Origin: Burkholderiaceae bacterium
GTDB lineage: Bacteria; Pseudomonadota; Gammaproteobacteria; Burkholderiales; Burkholderiaceae_C
Direction of reading: 5' to 3'
DNA length: 7,013 nt
Assembly (NCBI GenBank): GCA_029864165.1
Contig: JAOTTZ010000093.1
Span: forward strand, 1 to 7,013
Notes under the pieces: generated by a model
Database searches by the model: none
Told to the model about the DNA's origin: nothing
Seen by the model: the letters and a program-made list of their open reading frames with translations, nothing else
Made by a program: the position numbers and the translations under genes
Shown here: positions 1-5,692 of the stretch, one piece after another
Position numbering within the stretch: the stretch's first letter is position 1
How the letters are laid out: every line of letters begins with the position of its first letter

Positions 1-1067
1 ATCGCGGTCAGTGCATCGTTACTCAGTACCATCGAGTTGCGATGCTGTTCCTGCGCAAAGCGCTTCAAAAAAGCGTGGGCAAGTAAAACGGCGTCGCCAG
101 GCCGCTCCCTGAGCGGCGGGATGTCAACGACAATCTCAGCCAAGCGATAATATAAATCTTCCCGGAAGCTGTTTTCCTTGATCCGCCCCTGCAAGTCTTG
201 GTGCGTCGCTGACACCACACGTACGTCAACAGCGATTTCTTCGCGCCCACCAATACGCTCGAAAGTGCGCTCCTGCAAAAATCTCAACAGCTTTGACTGT
301 AAGGGAAGCGGGAGGTCGCCGATTTCATCCAGCATCAAGGTACCGTTGTTGGCGGTTTCAATTTTTCCGACGGTGGTCTTTGATGCACCGGTGAAAGCGC
401 CTCTCTCAAACCCAAACAACTCGCTTTCAAGCAGGTTTTCAGGGATTGCAGCGCAGTTGATAGCAACAAACCTTCCGCTTCGCTTTGACGACTCGTGCAA
501 CCCCTGCGCCAACACCTCCTTTCCGGTGCCGCTTTCTCCAAGCAACATCACCGACGCATTGCTCGATGCAACCCTTTCTATGGTCCTGCAAACCCGCAAC
601 ATCGTCGCATCGCGGGTCAAACAAGCCGAAAGGGCATCGGGCTGATGTAATGCTTGAAGGCGACGATTCTCACTTTGCAAATCAAACAATCTGAGCGCTC
701 GCTCGATGATCATGCTGAGCAACTCGGGCTCAAACGGTTTTGCAAGGAAATCATAGGCGCCGAGCGCAACGGCTCGCAACGCGTTGGCCTGATCGTTCTG
801 GCCGGTGAGCACAATAACCTTGACGTTAGGGTCGATCTCGAGAATTTGCTCCAATAGCTGAAATCCCTCTGAGACAGAATCCGGATCGGGCGGCAGGCCC
901 AAATCCATTGTCACCACCGCCGGCGAATGCCGCCGAAATTGCAGCAATGCGGATTCACGATCTTCAGCAGTTACAGAGTCGAACCGATCGATAGACCACT
1001 TGATTTGCTTTTGCAAGGCAAGATCGTCCTCGACGATCAGTAACTGCGGGAGCTTGCCCGACGTCAT
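1..1067 (-). CDS. prsR: PEP-CTERM system sigma-54-dependent response regulator PrsR (3' end beyond left edge)
   Basis: Cytoplasmic transcription activator that, when phosphorylated by its partner kinase, should drive RNA polymerase-sigma-54 open-complex formation at PEP-CTERM/exopolysaccharide promoters. About 355 codons are visible. Residues 1-125 form a receiver domain: acidic pocket E13-D14-D15, phosphoacceptor D55 in MDLGLP, T88 and K110 in LAKP. Residues about 145-355 form the AAA+ sigma-54 interaction domain: Walker A GESGTGKE (177-184), the sigma-54-contacting GAFTGA loop (223-228), Walker B LMLDE (244-248), and an FREDLYYRL arginine-finger region further on. The C-terminal end of AAA+ and the Fis-type DNA-binding helix lie off the left edge. 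The ATG overlaps the prsK stop as ATGA, with a short AGG six bases upstream, so translation is probably coupled. Calling PrsR rather than a generic NtrC-type regulator relies on adjacency to prsK and the family-like receiver sequence. Family known; target genes inferred. Confidence 0.93.
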   Translation of the reverse strand, partial: MTSGKLPQLLIVEDDLALQKQIKWSIDRFDSVTAEDRESALLQFRRHSPAVVTMDLGLPPDPDSVSEGFQLLEQILEIDPNVKVIVLTGQNDQANALRAVALGAYDFLAKPFEPELLSMIIERALRLFDLQSENRRLQALHQPDALSACLTRDATMLRVCRTIERVASSNASVMLLGESGTGKEVLAQGLHESSKRSGRFVAINCAAIPENLLESELFGFERGAFTGASKTTVGKIETANNGTLMLDEIGDLPLPLQSKLLRFLQERTFERIGGREEIAVDVRVVSATHQDLQGRIKENSFREDLYYRLAEIVVDIPPLRERPGDAVLLAHAFLKRFAQEQHRNSMVLSNDALTA

Positions 1068-3172
1068 CTTGCGCCTAGCGCGCTCAAGTCCGACTCTCTA
1101 TGAGACTCGAACAAAGGCATCCCGATAGTCACGACGGTCCCGCGGTCAACCTCACTGACAACAGATATGTTGCCCCCCAACTCCTGCAAGTATTGTGCGC
1201 TCTCGTAGGCGCCGATTCCCATCCCATTTGTCTTAGTAGTCTGGAATGGCTTGAAAAGACGGGTACGAACAAAGTCCGGTGACATACCATGCCCAGTATC
1301 GCCCACTTCCAACTTGGCTTGACCACTCGCCCTTTGGAGCTTTAGCCACACACGATCGGACGGAGTTGTTGCATCGAAAGCGTTTTGGACAATGTGCCCG
1401 AGCACGCGCTCGATACGCTCCTCATGCCCGCGCGTGACGAGCCGGTCGAGCACCTGCAGTTCGAGCGTCCTACCCCGACCGGCCGCCACCGCCTCGATGC
1501 GCCGCACAATCGGAACGAGGTCAACGCCGCTAGACCCGCCGGGCGGCTTGTGACCCTCTCGCAGTTGGAGCATAAGCTGCCTCATTTTCTCCAGTGAGCT
1601 TTCTACAGTCACCAACATGTCATGCTGGAACTCAGGGTTGTTGTGCAGCCGCTTAGCATTCTTGAGCATCAGTGAGAGCTGAGTGATGATGTTCTTGAGG
1701 TCATGCACCACGAATGCCGACATCCGGTTAAACGCCTCAAATTTGCGCACTTCCAGCAGCGCCTCGGTCGCCTGCATCTGCGAGAGAAAACTGGCCGCCT
1801 GTCTGCTGGCCGTCTTCAGCAAATCCGTCACTTCCCAATTCACGTCTACCGCGGCCCGAGACTGCGCCAGCACTACAAAGCCGATCAGCTCATCACCCAC
1901 GATGAGCGGCACCACCAGCCAATACGCGGGGCCCGACAAGATCCACGTAGGGACTTCCAATTGACCGTAGCGCTGTGGATGGGCCTTGTACTCACCGATG
2001 TCTACGATCCAACTCTTCTCTAGGAGAAACTTAGCGAAGCCAGAATCAACGGCCAACCTTTCGGCACTGCGCGGCGTGTTCCAGTTGGCTATTTGAACAA
2101 ACCCTTCGTCATCCTGCCCTTTAGCCCAAAGCGCTCCGGCTGGGCTCTCAATCATATCGGCCAATCCCTTGATAACCAGCCCGCCGACCTCATGCGGAGC
2201 GCTTCTAGCCGAAAGCATTGCGGTAAAACGAAGCCACTCCTCTCTATAGTCATAACGATACCTAAAGAAATTCTTGTGCACCAGCACCCGCACCTTAGAG
2301 CGAACCGTACCAGACAGCACAAATATCCCAAGGCACAACAAACCGACGGCCAAGAGCCCAAACTGTAAGGCACGACCCCACTCACCCCCGAAATATCTAA
2401 CGTAATAGCCAATTCCTGAAATAAAAAGCAGGTAACCACCGGCCAACAACAATGTCGTGGAGTGAAAGGCCGCGCTGCGCGACAACTGAACTTTCCCAAC
2501 CCAGTCGTCGGCGTGCCGTCTCGAAGCAACTAGCAACAGAGGCGCAGACACAGCGTGAACGCCACCGCGAACACTCAAAGAATCACTATCAAAGTGGCCA
2601 AACAAAACGGCATTCGAGTAGATGAACAAGTCATAGATGAAGACACACCCAAGGCCAAGACAAAGTGGCTTCGTACTCCACCGTAAATCATCGGAAACAT
2701 TCCTGAATATCTGCTCGACGAGCACCATACCAAAGACTGGCAGTGCCATGAAACTGAGTAGCAACAGACGGGCGAAACCGCTATTGCCGAACAAACTGCT
2801 CGCACCAGCTATCACGGAAAAAATACCAGCTAGAACCAGGACGCCGGCTACCGGTACGAGCATGAACAGCTTGCTGCGCCGCGCTTCATGTATGTGCGGC
2901 CAAATTAAGCTCAGCAAGAATACAAACCAGAGGCTGTATCGAAGTAGGTCGAAAAAGGAACCGGCAAGCTGAGAAACAGCATCCTGGAAATACTGCGCCG
3001 CGTAGCCAGCCCATCCCCAAGCAGCAGTAGTAACCACCGCCCCGGCAAACGCCAGCTGAGTTGTCCCGCTTGAGGCGCGGAAATACCCCGCCCGGATCAA
3101 TTGAACCGCTAAAGCGGTGTGGGCCAACGCTACAAGCACAAAGCCGTAGGTTGTGAGATCAACCGTTACCAC
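1064..3172 (-). CDS. prsK: PEP-CTERM system sensor histidine kinase PrsK
   Basis: Inner-membrane sensor kinase, 702 residues, partner of PrsR. Residues about 8-290 hold eight or nine hydrophobic helices (for example 8-27, 41-60, 73-91, 103-122, 132-152, 169-190, 238-258, 268-288). After them comes a basic juxtamembrane stretch with KNFFRYRYDYREEW (300-313), which I recognise as typical of PrsK. A GAF-like domain spans about 320-465. The catalytic core follows: H-box VVHDLKN with phosphoacceptor H490, N-box IVQNAFDA (N597), G1 box VGDTGHGM (D625) and G2 box NGMGIGAYES (649-658). All key residues are present, so the kinase should be active. The signal sensed is unknown. The start is GTG at 3172. 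An in-frame TAG lies 12 codons upstream with no other ATG or GTG between, and I see no good Shine-Dalgarno, so the start is the weak point. It ends in an ATGA overlap with prsR. Confidence 0.95.
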   Translation of the reverse strand: MVTVDLTTYGFVLVALAHTALAVQLIRAGYFRASSGTTQLAFAGAVVTTAAWGWAGYAAQYFQDAVSQLAGSFFDLLRYSLWFVFLLSLIWPHIHEARRSKLFMLVPVAGVLVLAGIFSVIAGASSLFGNSGFARLLLLSFMALPVFGMVLVEQIFRNVSDDLRWSTKPLCLGLGCVFIYDLFIYSNAVLFGHFDSDSLSVRGGVHAVSAPLLLVASRRHADDWVGKVQLSRSAAFHSTTLLLAGGYLLFISGIGYYVRYFGGEWGRALQFGLLAVGLLCLGIFVLSGTVRSKVRVLVHKNFFRYRYDYREEWLRFTAMLSARSAPHEVGGLVIKGLADMIESPAGALWAKGQDDEGFVQIANWNTPRSAERLAVDSGFAKFLLEKSWIVDIGEYKAHPQRYGQLEVPTWILSGPAYWLVVPLIVGDELIGFVVLAQSRAAVDVNWEVTDLLKTASRQAASFLSQMQATEALLEVRKFEAFNRMSAFVVHDLKNIITQLSLMLKNAKRLHNNPEFQHDMLVTVESSLEKMRQLMLQLREGHKPPGGSSGVDLVPIVRRIEAVAAGRGRTLELQVLDRLVTRGHEERIERVLGHIVQNAFDATTPSDRVWLKLQRASGQAKLEVGDTGHGMSPDFVRTRLFKPFQTTKTNGMGIGAYESAQYLQELGGNISVVSEVDRGTVVTIGMPLFESHRESDLSALGAR

Positions 3173-3215
3173 ATCGATGAACAGCAGAAAACTGGATCCA
3201 AACGGCTAGTTCACC

Positions 3216-3229
3216 TGGCAGTAATGCCA
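3216..3229. repeat. short perfect hairpin in the transferase-prsK gap
   Basis: TGGCA-GTAA-TGCCA, a five-base perfect stem with a four-base loop, sits in the 75-base gap between the transferase stop and the prsK GTG. No U-run follows on the minus strand, so it does not look like an intrinsic terminator. It could protect or separate parts of the operon mRNA, or be chance. Confidence 0.35.
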
Positions 3230-3247
3230 CCGTTCCGTTGCTGCTTG

Positions 3248-4627
3248 TTAACGTGCGCCTCTACCTGTGATAACCACAACGATAGTATCAACCAAGATAA
3301 ATAGATCCAATAAAAGATTGTGGTTCTTGACATAGTACAAGTCGTACTGTAGCTTTTCTATGGTATCCTCGACCGTAGCCCCATATTGATACCTAACTTG
3401 TGCCCACCCAGTTATACCAGGTTTTACACTATGGCGAACTGCATAATATGGAATATCACGAGTCAAACTCTCTACAAAAAACGGTTGCTCTGGACGAGGT
3501 CCCACAAGACTCATTTCACCACTGAGAACATTAAATAATTGTGGCAGTTCATCTATCCGCGTCTTTCGTATTACTTTACCGACCCGGGTAATACGCCGAT
3601 CGTCTTCCACAGTCCAGCTGGGCTTGCTGTCCATTTCCATGTCAACGTACATACTTCTTAACTTGACAATATTAAAAGTCTTGCCGTTTAAACCAACGCG
3701 CTCCTGTCTGTATAAAATCGGGCCTCTGCTATCAAGCGCTATCAATATTGCCGTAATGAACATAACGGGCATTGCTAGCGCAATCAAAATTGTGGCAAAC
3801 AATATATCGCAAAATCGCTTAAATGCAACACGCGTTGCGCTTTGATTAAAGCCACCGCCGAAAATAAACCAACTTGCGTTCGGGTAATCAACATTTATTT
3901 TACCCAGTGTTTGCTCAAAGCGACTGGCGGCGTCGACAACCTTAATGCCAAGAAGTTTGCAATCAAGCAACTCGCGTAGCGGCATGCTACCGCCGCGGCG
4001 CTCACCCAGCGCAACGATGATTTCGTTGACTTGCAAATCCATGACAGTTTGCATCAGAGGCCCCCGCCGGAACAACACGTCCGATCCAGCTGCCGCCTGT
4101 TGCTCTTCGTTCGGGCCTGGAACGTAGCCTACCAACTCAACACCCGAGTTTGCTGATTTCAGAGCCGCACCAACCAGCCTTGCGGCTGGCCCCGAGCCAA
4201 AAATAAGAATCTTGTGCCGGTCCGCGCGCTGACCGGCCGCGGATCTCCTCTCTACAAAGACACGACGAACTATGATCGCGGATACGCCCATCATCACCAC
4301 CAATATCGCGGCGTCTCCGCTGAGTGCATCGACCGGCATAAGACTGTATGTCATCACCAACGTCGCAACCAACGCTATGGCTGCGCGCGCGCAGGATTGC
4401 AACAACGAACAACCCTGCGCTTGCCGATAAAGACCCGCCAGCAGGTTTATGAACAACATGCCCAAAGCCAATGCAAGCCCAAGCACGGACACTAGCGGCA
4501 CGACATCCCACGGCCTATCAACCTGGCCGATGATCACGCCTGCAGTCAGAATAAAAAGTAAACTAAAATCAGAGAATAATCCAAGCATGGTCCGCTTACT
4601 ATAATACTTATCCAGCATATACTTCAC
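3248..4627 (-). CDS. epsB: PEP-CTERM-associated undecaprenyl-phosphate sugar-1-phosphate transferase (EpsB-type)
   Basis: Integral inner-membrane enzyme, 459 residues, predicted to transfer a sugar-1-phosphate from a nucleotide sugar to undecaprenyl phosphate, the first step of exopolysaccharide repeat-unit synthesis. Residues 15-122 contain about four membrane helices. Residues about 138-265 form a Rossmann-like region starting KILIFGSGPAA (139-149). The bacterial sugar-transferase domain runs from about 268: a membrane or re-entrant helix (272-298), QERVG (308-312), KLRSM (322-326), the likely catalytic Asp-Glu pair D359-E360 in TRIDELPQL, MSLVGPRPE (372-380) and KPGITGWAQV (402-411). Architecture and length fit the TIGR03013-like EpsB_2 group found beside prsK/prsR; the exact sugar cannot be read. 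GTG at 4627 is chosen because GGGAG lies six bases upstream; an in-frame ATG three codons later is the alternative. GC content is visibly lower than in the flanking genes. The symbol epsB is used in that family sense. Confidence 0.92.
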   Translation of the reverse strand: MKYMLDKYYSKRTMLGLFSDFSLLFILTAGVIIGQVDRPWDVVPLVSVLGLALALGMLFINLLAGLYRQAQGCSLLQSCARAAIALVATLVMTYSLMPVDALSGDAAILVVMMGVSAIIVRRVFVERRSAAGQRADRHKILIFGSGPAARLVGAALKSANSGVELVGYVPGPNEEQQAAAGSDVLFRRGPLMQTVMDLQVNEIIVALGERRGGSMPLRELLDCKLLGIKVVDAASRFEQTLGKINVDYPNASWFIFGGGFNQSATRVAFKRFCDILFATILIALAMPVMFITAILIALDSRGPILYRQERVGLNGKTFNIVKLRSMYVDMEMDSKPSWTVEDDRRITRVGKVIRKTRIDELPQLFNVLSGEMSLVGPRPEQPFFVESLTRDIPYYAVRHSVKPGITGWAQVRYQYGATVEDTIEKLQYDLYYVKNHNLLLDLFILVDTIVVVITGRGAR

Positions 4628-4633
4628 TTGTAA

Positions 4634-4638
4634 CTCCC
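4634..4638 (-). promoter_or_regulatory. Shine-Dalgarno deciding the transferase GTG start
   Basis: On the minus strand GGGAG is followed by six bases and then GTG AAG TAT ATG. This spacing supports the GTG at 4627 as the start rather than the ATG three codons later. An ATG overlapping the motif (4638-4640) is in a different frame. Confidence 0.7.
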
Positions 4639-4897
4639 ATTAAACTTTTTAATCTTTACACATATATCTGCGCTCAGATTAAATATCAACAATATTTTTA
4701 CAATTTCTCTATGGATAACTACAGGCGGCAAACATTCCGTACGGTCAGAGCCCTAGTTTGATATTAATACGTAGCTACAAAAAACACGCCCCGCTCGGCC
4801 GAATACCATGCCTTATGGTTTTGCAAATAAACAAAACACTGATTGCCAAAAAATTACGTCTTGCCAAGTTGAGATAATTGGGAACAGTACTACCCCA

Positions 4898-4917
4898 CCG
4901 CTCTAGCAGCGGGAGCG
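4898..4917. repeat. two overlapping, mutually exclusive stem-loops
   Basis: CCGCT (4898-4902) pairs with AGCGG (4908-4912), and CGCTC (4899-4903) pairs with GAGCG (4913-4917). Both are perfect five-base stems sharing the same left arm, so only one can form at a time. No U-tract follows on either strand, so terminator function is not supported. Confidence 0.4.
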
Positions 4918-4968
4918 TAGCGCCCTGAAAAAACCCGCAGTGCGAAACCCCCAATCACCCGTTGATGC

Positions 4969-4990
4969 TTGACATTGTAAACAGTTACAA
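4969..4990. promoter_or_regulatory. TTGACA followed directly by the dyad TTGTAA-ACAG-TTACAA
   Basis: A consensus -35-like TTGACA (4969-4974, plus strand) abuts a perfect six-base inverted repeat with a four-base spacer (4975-4990). No good -10 lies 16-18 bases on (the bases there read around GGTGAC), so this is not claimed as a promoter. The dyad has the size and shape of a dimeric regulator's operator. It lies about 350 bp upstream of the transferase start. Confidence 0.4.
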
Positions 4991-5054
4991 CGGTGACTGA
5001 ACAAAAATGGAGCCCGCATACCGGCATAAAAACACATCTTCACCTCTATAGCAA

Positions 5055-5071
5055 TCCCCCGTCTAGGGGGA
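5055..5071. repeat. GC-rich dyad TCCCCC-GTCTA-GGGGGA
   Basis: A perfect six-base inverted repeat with a five-base spacer. No T-run follows on either strand, so it is not an intrinsic terminator. It may be an operator or the stem of a small structured RNA. The regulator is unknown. Confidence 0.5.
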
Positions 5072-5104
5072 GTTACGCGCCTGAGCTCAGTTACTTCGTG
5101 TTAC
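5072..5104. repeat. 10-bp palindrome CTGAGCTCAG with flanking GTTAC repeats
   Basis: CTGAGCTCAG (5081-5090) is a perfect ten-base palindrome. GTTAC occurs at 5072-5076, 5090-5094 and 5100-5104. The longer form AGTTAC also occurs at 4983-4988, inside the dyad at 4975-4990. The clustering suggests a binding-site array, though such short words can cluster by chance. Confidence 0.35.
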
Positions 5105-5275
5105 CAGGATGGCCGCTCACCTCGGGGTCAAGCACTCGCAAACAACCATCGAGGTTGACAAGGGACGGGGCGCTAGGTCTGAGCGAACGGTCAGCGCACA
5201 ACTGCTTTGATCGGTGCACACACCTCCGCTCCGCAGTCACGGCAATCAGGCACAATGCTCCGTCGTTGTTTGCTT

Positions 5276-5306
5276 GTAGTCGTTTCTGCGTTGAGCTAAC
5301 GACCAC
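5276..5306. repeat. imperfect hairpin just downstream of the small membrane-protein gene
   Basis: GTCGTT (5279-5284) pairs perfectly with AACGAC (5298-5303). Skipping one mismatch, GT (5276-5277) pairs with AC (5305-5306), giving eight of nine pairs around a 13-base loop. It begins 20 bases past the stop of the minus-strand gene at 5327, where a terminator would be expected, but no U-run follows. It could stabilise the 3' end of that mRNA. Confidence 0.35.
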
Positions 5307-5326
5307 GAAACTTAGCTTGAACCGGC

Positions 5327-5608
5327 TCAGCGGCGCCCAGGACCAAAGCTGAACCACCACAGCGTCACAGAAGCGGCTAACACCATTGCGCCCAAAGTTG
5401 CCAACGTTCCGTCGCGGCCGAACACCAGCAAACCACCTACGGCAACAAGCACGCACGCTGCACAAACCCACAGCGCCAAACATGCCCATCGCGCGGCCCG
5501 CAGTGCGCGCCGAAACACCAGCTTCGCAAGGGCTGTGGCTAACACACCCAAACCCAGTGCAGGCAAGAGGAAGTTGACAAAGTGGTTGAGTACGTCTATC
5601 GGGCCCAC
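5327..5608 (-). CDS. small three-helix inner-membrane protein of unknown function
   Basis: A 93-residue hydrophobic protein with three likely membrane helices (about 8-32, 42-64 and 68-87). The first helix is followed by a basic loop (FRRALRAAR, 32-40), suggesting that this loop faces the cytoplasm. The motif FGRDGTLAT (63-71) between helices 2 and 3 resembles small uncharacterised proteins I recall next to hemA in Burkholderiales; this is recollection, not a search. No catalytic motif is visible and no function is proposed. The start is GTG at 5608 with no clear Shine-Dalgarno. MGPIDVLNHFVNFLLPAL looks like a natural N-terminus, but a slightly later start is possible. The gene diverges from hemA, with 84 bases between the two starts. 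Frames on the other strand here look non-coding. Confidence 0.72.
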   Translation of the reverse strand: MGPIDVLNHFVNFLLPALGLGVLATALAKLVFRRALRAARWACLALWVCAACVLVAVGGLLVFGRDGTLATLGAMVLAASVTLWWFSFGPGRR

Positions 5609-5633
5609 CGCAAGAGGCTATGATTTTTTAAGA

Positions 5634-5651
5634 ATTGCCGATGGGGGCAAT
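5634..5651. repeat. dyad ATTGCC-N6-GGCAAT upstream of hemA
   Basis: A perfect six-base inverted repeat with a six-base spacer (GATGGG), about 30 bases upstream of the TATAAT at 5681 and between two divergent genes. The eight-base palindrome CTAGCTAG (5652-5659) follows immediately. The position suits an operator acting on hemA, on the small membrane-protein gene, or on both. As RNA it would be a small hairpin with a T-run about ten bases later, too distant for a standard terminator. Confidence 0.45.
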
Positions 5652-5680
5652 CTAGCTAGGGTTTTTCGCAGTGCGAATTT

Positions 5681-5686
5681 TATAAT
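5681..5686 (+). promoter_or_regulatory. candidate hemA -10 element (TATAAT)
   Basis: A perfect TATAAT ends seven bases before the A of the hemA ATG (5693), which places the expected transcription start on that A. No good -35 is found 16-18 bases upstream (around 5657-5664, AGGGTT-like) and no TGn extension is present. Either the promoter needs an activator, or the match is coincidental in an AT-rich patch. Confidence 0.4.
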
Positions 5687-5692
5687 TTGTCT

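Larger units (their letters stand above)
4628..5326. other. 700 bp intergenic region without a convincing gene, rich in dyads
   Basis: Between the transferase start and the stop of the small membrane-protein gene I find no ORF with a plausible start, ribosome site and protein-like composition. The part nearest the transferase (about 4628-4870) is AT-rich: 4681-4740 is about 32 % GC by hand count. The rest is more GC-balanced. It contains several short dyads or palindromes: 4666-4679, 4762-4769, 4771-4778, 4805-4819, 4898-4917, 4975-4990, 5055-5071, 5081-5090 and 5276-5306. The EPS operon promoter and its operators should lie here, read leftward, but no sigma-70 or sigma-54 promoter on the minus strand is good enough to assign. 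Confidence 0.6.

Noticed and set aside
178..645. 155-codon plus-strand open frame
   Set aside because: It is antisense to the prsR receiver-AAA+ region with its intact Walker and GAFTGA motifs, and its composition is Ser/Asn-rich and not protein-like.
4137..4511. 124-codon minus-strand open frame within the transferase
   Set aside because: It is an out-of-frame shadow of the transferase N-terminal region, whose true frame has membrane helices and the Rossmann start GSGPAA.
4628..4740. AT-rich hexamer pairs (for example TTGTAA with TAATCT) as a sigma-70 promoter for the transferase operon
   Set aside because: The best pairs match only four and three of six consensus bases, which is expected by chance in AT-rich DNA.
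4846..4870. GGCAA-type half-sites as a sigma-54 promoter for the EPS operon
   Set aside because: On the minus strand, TTGGCA at two places lacks a GC dinucleotide at the required spacing, so only the -24 half is present.
5055..5071. C5/G5 hairpin read as an intrinsic terminator
   Set aside because: No T-run follows on either strand and it is about 250 bases past the nearest gene end.
4993..5352. 119-codon plus-strand open frame in the intergenic region
   Set aside because: It starts at a GTG without a ribosome site, has no hydrophobic or catalytic pattern, and overlaps the 3' end of the membrane-protein gene. It was kept only as part of the repeat hypothesis.
5091..5489. 132-codon minus-strand open frame overlapping the small membrane-protein gene
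   Set aside because: It is in a different frame from the membrane protein, which has clean helices. Its own product is Cys/Arg/Ser-rich and looks like noise.
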